This document shows positions 18,193 through 26,758 of a stretch of DNA of 64,000 nucleotides, piece by piece. The notes under the pieces were generated by a model. That model saw only the letters and a list, made by a program, of their open reading frames with translations. It was not told where the DNA came from and ran no database searches. This DNA is from Gramella sp. AN32 (GTDB lineage Bacteria > Bacteroidota > Bacteroidia > Flavobacteriales > Flavobacteriaceae). The first letter of the stretch is position 1; every line of letters begins with the position of its first letter. The DNA is taken from contig NZ_QEYO01000002.1 of the NCBI RefSeq assembly GCF_023718305.1, forward strand, positions 186,001 through 250,000, read 5' to 3'. A program made the translations under genes and the position numbers.

Positions 18193-19157
18193 TATCCTAA
18201 AGTAGACCGGACCCTTCCCAAAACTCCATTAGCAACAAGCCTGGCTTTTTCGGCGCCAATGGCCAAAGCTTTATCTATTTCCGGTAGATTGTGGATGTAA
18301 TATTCATATTTTTCTCTGGGTGCTGAGAATTTTTCTTTTACAAGTTCAAATAAAGCCTGTTTGGCATGTCCATAACCAAAACCTCCACCTTCATAATTTT
18401 TCCGCATGCTGGCGACCTGCTCTTGAGTGCCCATTATCTCGTATAAAGCAAAAACATTACAGGTATCGGGATTTTTAGGTTCTTCCAGCGGAGTGCTATC
18501 GGTTTGAATCCCCATAATCTGTTTCCGCAATTGTTTATCTGTTTGAAAAATATTGATGGTATTATCTTTAGACTTGCTCATTTTCTCGCCGTCGGTGCCT
18601 GGAATATACATGGTTTCCTTCTGTATTTTAGCTTCGGGCATTACAAAGACATCCCCCATTTTTGCATGGAACCGTGCAGCAACATCGCGCGTCATTTCTA
18701 TATGCTGTAATTGATCTTTTCCTACGGGAACAATATCGGCATCATACAACAAAATATCGGCGGCCATTAACATGGGATAGGAAAACAACCCACTATTCAC
18801 ATCTTCAAGGCGATCGGCTTTGTCTTTAAAAGAGTGTGCCAGGGTTAAGCGCTGGTAAGGGAAAAAACAGCTCAAATACCAGGATAATTCCGTGACCTGA
18901 GGAATATCGCTTTGGCGATAAAAAACACTTCTTTCAATATCCAAACCGCAGGCCAGCCAGGTTGCTGCAACAGAATAGGTGTTTTCGCGCAATGTATTCG
19001 CATCTTTGATTTGAGTGAGCGAATGCAAATCTGCAATAAAAATAAAAGAATCATTTTCCGGTTCATTGGCCATGGAAATTGCGGGCATAATTGCGCCAAG
19101 CAAATTCCCTAAATGTGGTGTTCCTGTGCTTTGTATACCTGTAAGTATTCTGGACAT
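18189..19157 (-). CDS. trpS: Tryptophan--tRNA ligase
   Basis: A 322-residue class I synthetase that charges tRNA-Trp. The ATP-binding signature is the GTPHLGNLLGAI variant of HIGH (residues 12-23), and the second signature is KMSKS (about 194-198). The segment PMLMAADILLYDADIVPVGKDQ, typical of bacterial TrpRS, lies between them. Length is normal. A TAnnTTTG promoter lies just upstream on the minus strand and the stop overlaps that of dprA. Confidence 0.98.
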   Translation of the reverse strand: MSRILTGIQSTGTPHLGNLLGAIMPAISMANEPENDSFIFIADLHSLTQIKDANTLRENTYSVAATWLACGLDIERSVFYRQSDIPQVTELSWYLSCFFPYQRLTLAHSFKDKADRLEDVNSGLFSYPMLMAADILLYDADIVPVGKDQLQHIEMTRDVAARFHAKMGDVFVMPEAKIQKETMYIPGTDGEKMSKSKDNTINIFQTDKQLRKQIMGIQTDSTPLEEPKNPDTCNVFALYEIMGTQEQVASMRKNYEGGGFGYGHAKQALFELVKEKFSAPREKYEYYIHNLPEIDKALAIGAEKARLVANGVLGRVRSTLGY

Positions 19158-19176
19158 GGCAATTTTTAATTTGCTG

Positions 19177-19184
19177 CAAAGGTA
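19177..19184 (-). promoter_or_regulatory. Putative -7 element of trpS
   Basis: On the minus strand 19184-19177 reads TACCTTTG, matching TAnnTTTG, about 20 bases before the trpS start. No convincing TTG is seen at -33. Confidence 0.4.
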
Positions 19185-19217
19185 ATTTTTTTATAGAATT
19201 CAGTCATTTCATTTTAT

Positions 19218-19225
19218 TACTTTTG
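19218..19225 (+). promoter_or_regulatory. Putative -7 element of the acyltransferase gene
   Basis: TACTTTTG at 19218-19225 matches TAnnTTTG and ends six bases before the ATG at 19232. If functional, transcription would begin at or next to the start codon, giving a leaderless or nearly leaderless message. Confidence 0.35.
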
Positions 19226-19231
19226 AAATCT

Positions 19232-19975
19232 ATGAAGTACTTGGAAAAGGCAGCGATTTTCGTATGGCGTATCTGGTTTTATATATTGATGGTGATACCA
19301 ATTGTGTTGATGCTTCCGGTGCTTATTATTTTCACTTCTTCTGAAAAATTTTATCCTCAATATTTTGTTTGTTCCCGTATCTGGGCGAAAACAATACTTT
19401 TTGGGATGGGATTTCAAATAAAGCTGGTTGCCGATCAACTTCCGGAAAAGCATAAAAGTTATATGCTCGTGGCCAATCACACCTCGATCATCGATATTAT
19501 GTTAATGCTTAGCATTATAAAACAACCTTTCGTTTTTCTTGGAAAAAGGGAATTAGGACGTATTCCTGTTTTCGGATTTTTCTATCGTAGGACCTGCATT
19601 CTTGTGGACAGAAAAAATACACGGAGCAGGCAGGCTGCATTTTTGGAAGCCCAGCGCAGATTGAAACAGCAGAATAGCGTTTGTATTTTCCCTGAAGGCG
19701 GAGTGCCCAATGATCATAATATTTTGCTCGATGAATTTAAAGATGGTGCTTTCATGTTAGCGATAGAACATCAAATTCCTATTATTCCCATAACTTTTCA
19801 TGATTCTAAAAAGCGATTTTCCTATAATTTTTTAAGTGGAGCCCCGGGAAAATTACGCGTAAAAATCCACAATTTTATACCAACAAAGGATTTGGTTCCC
19901 CAGGATCGCAGGACTTTAAAAGAAAGGGTGAGAGAAGTAATCCTGAAAGAATTGGAAAATCCAACGGTACATTAA
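19232..19975 (+). CDS. 1-acyl-sn-glycerol-3-phosphate acyltransferase (PlsC family)
   Basis: A 247-residue membrane-associated acyltransferase; I use ATG 19232 rather than the TTG at 19223. The N-terminal hydrophobic segment is at about 8-32. The HX4D catalytic motif is NHTSIID, and FPEGGVPN is the substrate-binding block. It transfers a fatty acyl group to lysophosphatidic acid or a related lysolipid in phospholipid synthesis. A second PlsC-like gene is at 57347-58078. The stop shares TTAA with the stop of the convergent barrel gene. Confidence 0.87.
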   Translation: MKYLEKAAIFVWRIWFYILMVIPIVLMLPVLIIFTSSEKFYPQYFVCSRIWAKTILFGMGFQIKLVADQLPEKHKSYMLVANHTSIIDIMLMLSIIKQPFVFLGKRELGRIPVFGFFYRRTCILVDRKNTRSRQAAFLEAQRRLKQQNSVCIFPEGGVPNDHNILLDEFKDGAFMLAIEHQIPIIPITFHDSKKRFSYNFLSGAPGKLRVKIHNFIPTKDLVPQDRRTLKERVREVILKELENPTVH

Positions 19976-21468
19976 AACCGGATCTTAAGGCCGGTATAAA
20001 TCCCAAAGTTTAACGGGCTTACATTATTTACATTATCAAAGGTATTCAGCTGATATTTTATAATGGGTTCCAAACTCAGGCCAAAAGTTTCATTAAGATC
20101 ATAATCCAAACCTAAACCAAGGTTGGCGCTAAAACTGGTATTCTTAATATTCGTCGCTTTTCCAAGATCTGATACATTTGTTCCAGAAACAATTTCCAGA
20201 CTGTTTTTATCCAGGAATAAACTACTTCCACCTCCTATAAGATTTAAACCGAATTTCTTATCGATCAAAGCATATTCAAGTTCTACAGGAATTTCAATAA
20301 ATCCAAATTGCTGATTGATCTCTCCGGGGATAAAAAATGCTGTGGAAAAGCCATTCTCAGAATAATCGGGCATAGGCCCATTTAAAGGATCTCCGGAATC
20401 GGCATTTGGCGAGCTATTGCTCAAAGCGAACATATTTGGGTTTCCGGAAATATTATCTACATTTTGCGCAAGCACCATGGGAGAAAAACCAATATCGCGA
20501 GTGGTATTATTAACTTCAATTTTACTAATTCCGGTCCTAATTTTCAACTTTTTATTAAGCTCATAAGCTAATTTAACCCCGTAAGAAACTGTCACATCAG
20601 AGCGCGTAGTATTTCCATCAAATTCTGAAGAAATCTCATTTCCTCCCCCAACATTTTTGTAAAATAATGGCGCGGCAAAAGTGGAGAGGCTAAAACGTTT
20701 AGTATCGGTTTCCGGGGTTTCTATTTCTTTTTCTGAATTCTTTTCCAATTCAGCGATGAGGATATTCGAATCTTCTTTAGATGGGGAAAGTATTTCTTCA
20801 TTTTTTTCTTTTTCCGCATCCACTTCTACGAGCGCTGCTTCGGTTTTAGATGTTTCTGAAATAGCTTCTTCGGAATTTTTAATCTGTCCCGTTTTTTCTT
20901 CGGAAGTTGTTCGATCATGATCAGCGATGCGTATTTCCGATTGATCATTTTCAGGATCCTTTGTAACTTTTACGTTTGCTTTGGTCGATATTGCTGAATT
21001 TGGGCTTTCTTCCTTAGAATAATCGTTGGTGGCATATTTTGTACCTGAAACGGAAGAAGCTTTTTGCTCTTTGAAGTTCCCGGGAGCTTCAGATTTGTTA
21101 GTTCCTTCCTGCCCTGATGCATTTTCTTCTTCTCCCTCTTTATTTATATCTGCGATTTTTTCTTCTTCAGTTGAAAGTAATGGAGTCTCATTATTTTGCT
21201 CAATATCTTCCTGGATATTTTCTTCAACTACCGGATTTTGAATGGAATCCATATCAGTTTCAGATTTAAACATTAGGCCTGCAACTATGAGAGCTAAAAC
21301 AGCGGCAACACTACCAATTTTCGCCCAAAGGGGAATAATTAAGGCTCGCCGCCTTTTCTTCTTCTCCAGTGCCAGTGCTATATTTTGCCAAATTTCGTAA
21401 GGTGGTTCCTGCTCAAAATCTTTAAATTTTTCCTGGAAAATCCGGTCTATATGTTTTTTTTCTTTCAT
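19972..21468 (-). CDS. Membrane-anchored protein with acidic linker and C-terminal beta-barrel-like domain (anti-sigma position)
   Basis: A 498-residue protein with an unusual plan. Residues 1-45 are charged and cytoplasmic-like (FQEKFKDFEQEPPYEIWQNI); one membrane helix is at about 48-67. About 190 residues of Glu/Ser/Lys-rich low-complexity linker follow, then residues 259-498 resemble an outer-membrane barrel ending in LKIRF. Its start overlaps the stop of the ECF sigma gene by 4 bases, the usual anti-sigma position. It could bind sigma inside and sense the envelope outside. The anti-sigma role is inference. Confidence 0.7.
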   Translation of the reverse strand: MKEKKHIDRIFQEKFKDFEQEPPYEIWQNIALALEKKKRRRALIIPLWAKIGSVAAVLALIVAGLMFKSETDMDSIQNPVVEENIQEDIEQNNETPLLSTEEEKIADINKEGEEENASGQEGTNKSEAPGNFKEQKASSVSGTKYATNDYSKEESPNSAISTKANVKVTKDPENDQSEIRIADHDRTTSEEKTGQIKNSEEAISETSKTEAALVEVDAEKEKNEEILSPSKEDSNILIAELEKNSEKEIETPETDTKRFSLSTFAAPLFYKNVGGGNEISSEFDGNTTRSDVTVSYGVKLAYELNKKLKIRTGISKIEVNNTTRDIGFSPMVLAQNVDNISGNPNMFALSNSSPNADSGDPLNGPMPDYSENGFSTAFFIPGEINQQFGFIEIPVELEYALIDKKFGLNLIGGGSSLFLDKNSLEIVSGTNVSDLGKATNIKNTSFSANLGLGLDYDLNETFGLSLEPIIKYQLNTFDNVNNVSPLNFGIYTGLKIRF

Positions 21469-22013
21469 GATGTTTTTGCCGAATTACATTTCTCCTGATC
21501 GTTTTCAATTTTTTCTTTCAGTACCAGTCTTGCCCTGGATAGATTGGACTTGGAAGTACCTTCAGAAATGTTTAGTGCCTTAGCAATTTCCCGATGCGAA
21601 AAACCATCCAATACATAGAGGTTAAAAACCTGCCTGTACCTTTCAGGTAAACTTTGTACACATAGCAGTAAATAATCCAGTGAAATTTCCTCACTGTCCA
21701 GTTCTACTTCATCATTAGCTTCCAAGAGATTTTCATGGGAGATGGCATAAACTTTTTGTTCACGGTGTTTTTGAAGGGCAGTATTAATAATGACCCTTTT
21801 CATCCAGCCTTCAAAAGAGCCTTCGTTTTTAAATTGGGAGATTTTAGCGAATATCGTTAAAAACCCATCTTGTAAGTTATCCTCCGCCTCCTGCCTGTTA
21901 TTGGAATATTTTAGGCATAGGCCAAAAAGCTTTGCCGAATAAAGCCGGTAAAGCTGTTCTTGTGCATTTCTATTCTCTTCCCTGCACTGGCGAATGAGTT
22001 TGTTTAAACTCAC
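21465..22013 (-). CDS. RNA polymerase ECF sigma factor
   Basis: A 182-residue sigma-70 family factor of the ECF group. Region 2 is at about 8-75 (AQEQLYRLYSAKLFGLCLKY, then NRQEAEDNLQDGFLTIF), and region 4 is at about 115-165, with the helix-turn-helix SHREIAKALNISEGTSKSNL. No region 3 is present. It precedes and overlaps the membrane-anchored barrel protein, its likely regulator, and follows a small lipoprotein gene by 43 bases. The target promoters are unknown. Confidence 0.92.
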   Translation of the reverse strand: MSLNKLIRQCREENRNAQEQLYRLYSAKLFGLCLKYSNNRQEAEDNLQDGFLTIFAKISQFKNEGSFEGWMKRVIINTALQKHREQKVYAISHENLLEANDEVELDSEEISLDYLLLCVQSLPERYRQVFNLYVLDGFSHREIAKALNISEGTSKSNLSRARLVLKEKIENDQEKCNSAKTS

Positions 22014-22056
22014 AAAGGTTTTTTGTTTGGTTTTTAGCGGTACGGCAAATTATGTT

Positions 22057-22500
22057 TTAATCAGCAGCATTTACCGGAACTATGACTTCATCATAAATTG
22101 GCTCATCGTTTTCATCAACCCCCACAAGAAGTTTAAATTTATAATCTTCTGTGTCTGTGGAATTTAAATTTACTGTAAGGGGAACGCTTTTTAATTCAAC
22201 TTCAGTATCAGTACAATTTATAGCAGGATTTTTTTGAACAACTACACCAATGAATACTTCTTTAAAATTACCATTTTCGCTGGTAGGCTCAACGACATTA
22301 AAACTCAAATCTGTAAACTGGCTGCATGCTGGTAAATTATATCCCAGGCTCACGTCGTAGGAGGTGTTTAAATCGAACGATTCAGGGAAGTCATTGCTCA
22401 CAATGGGCGCAAAACTGTACTCTAGATTCGGAGAATCATCATCTATTGAACAGGATACAAGAGCTAAAACAGCAACAAATAGGAAAACTAACTTTTTCAT
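22057..22500 (-). CDS. Hypothetical lipoprotein
   Basis: A 147-residue lipoprotein: signal MKKLVFLFVAVLALVSC with the lipidated cysteine at 17, followed by SIDDDS, whose acidic run just after the cysteine resembles the flavobacterial surface-export signal. The mature domain has two further cysteines (about 59 and 95) that could form a disulfide, and looks like a small beta-sandwich. It is 43 bases upstream of the sigma gene on the same strand, so it may belong to that unit. No family recognised. Confidence 0.75.
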   Translation of the reverse strand: MKKLVFLFVAVLALVSCSIDDDSPNLEYSFAPIVSNDFPESFDLNTSYDVSLGYNLPACSQFTDLSFNVVEPTSENGNFKEVFIGVVVQKNPAINCTDTEVELKSVPLTVNLNSTDTEDYKFKLLVGVDENDEPIYDEVIVPVNAAD

Positions 22501-22656
22501 TTTTTTACTTTATTATTTTATAATAGATGTAAAATAATCAAAAAGGTTGCGTCAGGATCAAAGAAAAAGAAACCGGGTAAAAAGTATTCAAAACCTTATT
22601 AGATATCGGGATACTTCGGGTTCAGGTTCAAACTGGTGAATACAGGCTATTAAGCG

Positions 22657-23670
22657 TTATTCTTTGGCCACTTTAATCGCAGCTATAATTTTTGTTTCCA
22701 ACTCTTCCATAAGATCCGGATTGTCTTTTAGCAGCATTTTCACCGCGTCTCTACCCTGGCCAAGTTTAGTGTCTTCATAAGAAAACCAGGAGCCGCTCTT
22801 TTTGATTATTTCGTAGTCCACACCAATATCGATGATCTCTCCAATTTTCGAAATTCCTTCCCCGTACATGATATCGAATTCGGCAGTTCTAAATGGCGGG
22901 GCAACTTTATTCTTCACCACTTTAACCCGTGTTTTATTCCCCATCACGTTATTGTTACTATCTTTTATCTGCGTAGATCTTCTTATATCCAACCTTACCG
23001 AGCTATAGAATTTCAATGCATTTCCCCCTGTGGTGGTTTCAGGATTTCCGAACATCACCCCAATTTTGTCCCTAAGCTGGTTAATGAAAATCACAGTACA
23101 ATTGGTCTTGCTTATGGAGGCGGTTAACTTTCTAAGTGCCTGGGACATCAACCTGGCATGAAGGCCCATTTTAGAATCCCCCATCTCACCTTCGATCTCA
23201 CTCTTAGGAGTTAATGCCGCAACTGAATCGATCACGATAATGTCAATTGCCCCGGAACGGATTAAATTATCGGTAATTTCAAGGGCCTGTTCCCCATTAT
23301 CTGGTTGGGAAATTATCAGGTTATCGATATCTACATGAAGCTTTTCCGCATAAAAACGGTCAAAGGCATGTTCCGCATCAATAAATGCGGCGATACCACC
23401 TTTTTTTTGCGCTTCAGCAATAGCATGTAGGGTTAAAGTTGTTTTACCTGAAGATTCCGGGCCATATATTTCAATTACCCTCCCTCTTGGTAAACCACCC
23501 ACTCCTAAAGCCAAATCCAGGCCTAAAGATCCTGTAGAAATAGAATCAATATCCACTACGGCCTGGTCGCTCATTTTCATGACGGTACCTTTGCCGTAAG
23601 TTTTGTCCATTTTATCAAGGGTAAGCTTTAAAGCCTTTAATTTTGCTTCTTTTTCTTTATCGTTGCTCAT
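22657..23670 (-). CDS. recA: Recombinase RecA
   Basis: A 337-residue recombinase that forms filaments on single-stranded DNA and drives strand exchange. Walker A is GPESSGKTT (about 70-78), followed by the conserved FIDAEHAFD and [22 protein letters not shown] segments. The DNA-binding loop [13 protein letters not shown] is intact. The gene stands alone, divergent from trhO, with a TAnnTTTG element and a strong dyad upstream that could be a damage-response operator. Confidence 0.98.
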   Translation of the reverse strand: MSNDKEKEAKLKALKLTLDKMDKTYGKGTVMKMSDQAVVDIDSISTGSLGLDLALGVGGLPRGRVIEIYGPESSGKTTLTLHAIAEAQKKGGIAAFIDAEHAFDRFYAEKLHVDIDNLIISQPDNGEQALEITDNLIRSGAIDIIVIDSVAALTPKSEIEGEMGDSKMGLHARLMSQALRKLTASISKTNCTVIFINQLRDKIGVMFGNPETTTGGNALKFYSSVRLDIRRSTQIKDSNNNVMGNKTRVKVVKNKVAPPFRTAEFDIMYGEGISKIGEIIDIGVDYEIIKKSGSWFSYEDTKLGQGRDAVKMLLKDNPDLMEELETKIIAAIKVAKE

Positions 23671-23686
23671 GAATGTGTTTTAGATC

Positions 23687-23694
23687 CAAAAATA
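23687..23694 (-). promoter_or_regulatory. Putative -7 element of recA
   Basis: On the minus strand 23694-23687 reads TATTTTTG, matching TAnnTTTG, about 17 bases before the recA start. The place where a -33 TTG would lie is taken by the left arm of the 11-bp dyad at 23711-23743. Confidence 0.45.
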
Positions 23695-23710
23695 TGGTCT
23701 GCTAAAATAA

Positions 23711-23743
23711 GATAAGTTTTGCTGCAATACAACAAAACTTATC
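23711..23743. promoter_or_regulatory. 11-bp inverted repeat upstream of recA (operator candidate)
   Basis: GATAAGTTTTG (23711-23721) and CAAAACTTATC (23733-23743) are perfect complements separated by 11 bases. The region lies between divergent genes, where a terminator is not expected, and overlaps the -33 region of the recA promoter. This favours a protein-binding site. Confidence 0.55.
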
Positions 23744-23749
23744 GCCCTA

Positions 23750-23766
23750 TTTGGAATATTTCCAAA
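23750..23766. promoter_or_regulatory. Second dyad in the recA-trhO gap
   Basis: TTTGGAA-TAT-TTCCAAA is a perfect 7-bp inverted repeat with a 3-base centre, 33 bases upstream of the trhO -33 element. It could be an operator for either gene. Confidence 0.4.
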
Positions 23767-23798
23767 AATTAGGATAGGTATTTCAGGTTAAACTTATA

Positions 23799-23827
23799 TT
23801 GTCACACATTTGAAAAATGTATATTTG
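23799..23827 (+). promoter_or_regulatory. Promoter of trhO
   Basis: TTG (23799-23801), an 18-base gap and TATATTTG (23820-23827) match the Bacteroidota sigma-A consensus closely, about 35 bases before the start codon. Confidence 0.65.
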
Positions 23828-23862
23828 CTGAAATTTTCTTAATCTTAAAATATTGGTATAGC

Positions 23863-24894
23863 ATGCAACTGTACAATAAATTAAGCGCCAGGGAAAGGGA
23901 AGCTTTACTGGAAGAGGCCGGTGAAGACAGGCTTACCCTTTCTTTCTACGCGTATGCAAAAATCGGGAATCCCGAATTATTCAGAAATCATCTTTTTATC
24001 GCCTGGGACCAAATAGATGTCTTGGGGCGTATTTATGTGGCCCATGAAGGGATTAACGCGCAATTATCTGTTCCGGCTAAAAAATTTGAAGAGTTTAAAA
24101 ACTTTATTGATCAAATTTATTTTCTCGAAAATGTGCGTTTGAACATCGCGGTTGAACATGATCTCAAGTCTTTTCTGAAATTGAAAGTAAAAGTGAGGGA
24201 TAAGATCGTTGCCGATGGGTTGAATGATGAAACCTTTGATGTTCGAAATAAGGGAATTCATGTAGATGCCTTAAAATTCAATGAATTGATCGCAGATCCT
24301 AATACGATTCTGGTTGATATGCGCAACCATTATGAAAGCGAAATTGGCCATTTTCAGGGAGCGATCACGCCAGATGTAGATACATTTCGGGATTCCTTGG
24401 ATATTATTGAAGAAGATCTTAAAGATCATAAAGAAGATAAAAACCTGGTGATGTATTGCACCGGTGGGATTCGTTGTGAAAAAGCCAGCGCCTATTACAA
24501 ACACAAAGGCTTTAAAAATGTATATCAGCTGGAAGGCGGAATTATAGAATATGCCCGGCAGGTACAAAATCTTCAGCTGGAGAATAAGTTCATTGGGAAG
24601 AATTTTGTTTTTGATCATCGCAGGTCTGAAAAAATTACCGAAGATGTGATCGCACATTGCCACCAATGCGGAAAGGCTTGCGATACGCATGTAAATTGCG
24701 CCAATGAAGCTTGCCATTTATTATTCATTCAGTGTGAAGAATGCGCAGCAACTATGAACGATTGCTGTTCAGATAAATGCAAGGAAATTGCCGCCCTGCC
24801 ATATACAGAACAAAAAAAACTAAGACAGGGAAAAGGCAATAGCAATAAGATTTTTAAAAAAGGAAGGTCGGCAGTTTTAAAGTTTAAACACTAA
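23863..24894 (+). CDS. trhO: tRNA uridine(34) hydroxylase (rhodanese-like)
   Basis: A 343-residue YceA/TrhO-type protein. An N-terminal acylphosphatase/ferredoxin-like domain (about 1-110) contains HEGINAQLSVP. The rhodanese domain (about 125-225) has the catalytic loop CTGGIRCEKAS with the cysteine at about 199. A cysteine-rich C-terminus follows (CHQCGKACDTHVNC and CEECAATMNDCC, about 265-310) that could bind a metal. TrhO makes 5-hydroxyuridine at the tRNA wobble position. The gene is alone behind its own promoter. Confidence 0.93.
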   Translation: MQLYNKLSAREREALLEEAGEDRLTLSFYAYAKIGNPELFRNHLFIAWDQIDVLGRIYVAHEGINAQLSVPAKKFEEFKNFIDQIYFLENVRLNIAVEHDLKSFLKLKVKVRDKIVADGLNDETFDVRNKGIHVDALKFNELIADPNTILVDMRNHYESEIGHFQGAITPDVDTFRDSLDIIEEDLKDHKEDKNLVMYCTGGIRCEKASAYYKHKGFKNVYQLEGGIIEYARQVQNLQLENKFIGKNFVFDHRRSEKITEDVIAHCHQCGKACDTHVNCANEACHLLFIQCEECAATMNDCCSDKCKEIAALPYTEQKKLRQGKGNSNKIFKKGRSAVLKFKH

Positions 24895-24911
24895 GACTTC
24901 TTCAAATGGCT

Positions 24912-24942
24912 TTGCCAATTAATATTGGTATATTTACGTTTG
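24912..24942 (+). promoter_or_regulatory. Promoter of the PSP1-gldH-PBP genes
   Basis: TTG (24912-24914), a 20-base gap and TACGTTTG (24935-24942) fit the consensus. The implied leader of about 130 bases contains a small hairpin, GCGTA-AAAA-TACGC at 24986-24999, and no open frame. Confidence 0.55.
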
Positions 24943-25078
24943 AAAATTTTTATGAACCTAAAAGAGGTGCTTCTATAACTGACAGGCGTAAAAATACGCG
25001 ACGATTTTTGAAGGCTTTAATGCCGAATGTTAAGTAGAAAGGTTAGAAAAGAAGCGGTACTCTTTCAATATATAATAT

Positions 25079-26251
25079 ATGGCTTGCAGCAGTTGCTCGA
25101 CCGGGAAAGACGGTCAGCCGAAAGGATGTAAGAACAATGGAACCTGCGGTACCGATGGTTGTAATAAACTAACCGTTTTCGATTGGCTTTCAAATATGTC
25201 GCTTCCCGGCGGCGAGGCACCTTTCAATTATGTGGAAGTACGTTTTAAGAACGGTAGGAAACACTTCTTCCGAAATTCTGAAAATTTAAGTTTGAGTATA
25301 GGCGATGTGATCGCTGTAGAGGCCAGTCCCGGTCATGATGTTGGGATTGTGAGCTTAACAGGGGAGCTGGTTCGTATTCAGATGAAAAAGAAAAAAGTAG
25401 ATCCGGATTCGCCGGAAGTTTTAAAAGTCTATCGGAAAGCTTCTCAAAGGGATATCGACGTCTGGCAGGAAGTTAGGGACCGGGAAGAAAAAATGCAGCA
25501 ACGCTCCAGGCAAATTGCGATTCGGCTTAACCTAAGCATGAAAATTAGCGATGTGGAGTTCCAGGGCGATGCTTCCAAAGTTACTTTTTATTACACGGCA
25601 GAAGATCGTGTGGATTTTAGGCAATTGATTAAAGAATTTGCCCGTGAATTCAATACCAGAATTGAAATGCGCCAGATTGGCCTGAGACAGGAAGCAGCCA
25701 GATTGGGCGGAATTGGTTCCTGTGGGCGTGAATTGTGTTGCTCCACCTGGTTAACAGATTTTAGATCGGTAAGCACCTCTGCAGCAAGATATCAGCAGTT
25801 ATCATTAAATCCGCAGAAACTAGCGGGACAATGCGGGAAACTAAAGTGCTGTTTGAACTACGAATTAGACACTTATTTGGAAGCTTTAAAATCTTTTCCA
25901 AAAATCGACGTTAAGTTAAAAACGAAAAAAGGTACAGCAGTATGTCAGAAAATTGACATATTTAAAGGTTATCTGTGGTACGCCTATGAGGGTGAATGGA
26001 TGAACTGGCACCGTTTAACTCCGGAACAGGCAAACAAAATTGTATTTAAGAACAAGAAAGGGGAGCTTGCAGGTAGTCTGGAAGAATATGAATTGGAGAT
26101 CCAAATAGAAGAAAGCAAAGAGCCAGATTTCAATAATGCCGTGGGCCAGGATAGTTTAACCCGATTTGATGCACCTAAAGGCAATCGTACCAAAAGGAAT
26201 AAAAAAAGGAAGAAACGAAAAGGAAATTCTTCAAAGTCTAAAAATGCGTAG
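25079..26251 (+). CDS. PSP1 domain protein (RicT/YaaT family)
   Basis: A 390-residue protein. The N-terminus is cysteine-rich (C3, C6, C17, C23 and C28). The PSP1 domain follows (about 60-280), with two more cysteine clusters, GSCGRELCC and GQCGKLKCC. The C-terminus is a basic tail of Lys/Arg/Asn (about 365-390). In Bacillus, RicT (YaaT) works with RicA and RicF in an iron-sulfur complex that affects RNA processing; those partners are not visible here. The stop codon overlaps the gldH start, so the two are coupled. Confidence 0.88.
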   Translation: MACSSCSTGKDGQPKGCKNNGTCGTDGCNKLTVFDWLSNMSLPGGEAPFNYVEVRFKNGRKHFFRNSENLSLSIGDVIAVEASPGHDVGIVSLTGELVRIQMKKKKVDPDSPEVLKVYRKASQRDIDVWQEVRDREEKMQQRSRQIAIRLNLSMKISDVEFQGDASKVTFYYTAEDRVDFRQLIKEFAREFNTRIEMRQIGLRQEAARLGGIGSCGRELCCSTWLTDFRSVSTSAARYQQLSLNPQKLAGQCGKLKCCLNYELDTYLEALKSFPKIDVKLKTKKGTAVCQKIDIFKGYLWYAYEGEWMNWHRLTPEQANKIVFKNKKGELAGSLEEYELEIQIEESKEPDFNNAVGQDSLTRFDAPKGNRTKRNKKRKKRKGNSSKSKNA

Positions 26252-26732
26252 GGTTTTAGGATTTTTTTGCCTGTTTTGGGGAATACTATTTTTTTCTTCC
26301 TGTGATGAAAAGCGGGTCTATGATGAATATAAATCGGTGCGTGATTGGAATAGGGATTCATTGGTGAGGTTTAATCTTGGTAATCTGGATACAGCAAAAA
26401 CATATAATCTATTTATCACTTTACGCAACAATAATGATTACGCTTACAGCAACCTTTTTCTAATTACGGAAATTCAGTTTCCCGAAGGAAAAGTGATAAG
26501 CGATACCCTGGAATATGAAATGGCAAAACCTAATGGTGAGTGGTTAGGCACAGGCTTTGGAGATGTAAAAGAAAATAAACTCTGGTATAAGCAAAATGTA
26601 AAATTTGATGAAGCCGGAAATTACTTTGTACAAATCAAACAGGCGATGCGGAAAAATGGTGAAGAACAAGGTATTCAAGAATTGGATGGAATCACGCATG
26701 TGGGTTTCCGCATAGAAAATATAGAAAATTAA
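26244..26732 (+). CDS. gldH: Gliding motility lipoprotein GldH
   Basis: A 162-residue lipoprotein. The true start is the ATG at 26244, overlapping the PSP1 stop; upstream extension of the frame lies within that gene. The signal MRRVLGFFCLFWGILFFSSC ends in a lipobox cysteine at 20. The mature part carries the GldH pattern YDEYKSV..W and LRNNNDYAYSNLFL. GldH is one of the Gld lipoproteins required for gliding and type IX secretion function in Flavobacterium. A class A PBP follows 26 bases later, an order seen in relatives. Confidence 0.9.
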   Translation: MRRVLGFFCLFWGILFFSSCDEKRVYDEYKSVRDWNRDSLVRFNLGNLDTAKTYNLFITLRNNNDYAYSNLFLITEIQFPEGKVISDTLEYEMAKPNGEWLGTGFGDVKENKLWYKQNVKFDEAGNYFVQIKQAMRKNGEEQGIQELDGITHVGFRIENIEN

Positions 26733-26758
26733 AATTTTACGGTTTAATAGATCATTAA

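Noticed and set aside
24271..24717. 148-codon minus-strand frame
   Set aside because: Opposite the rhodanese domain of trhO.
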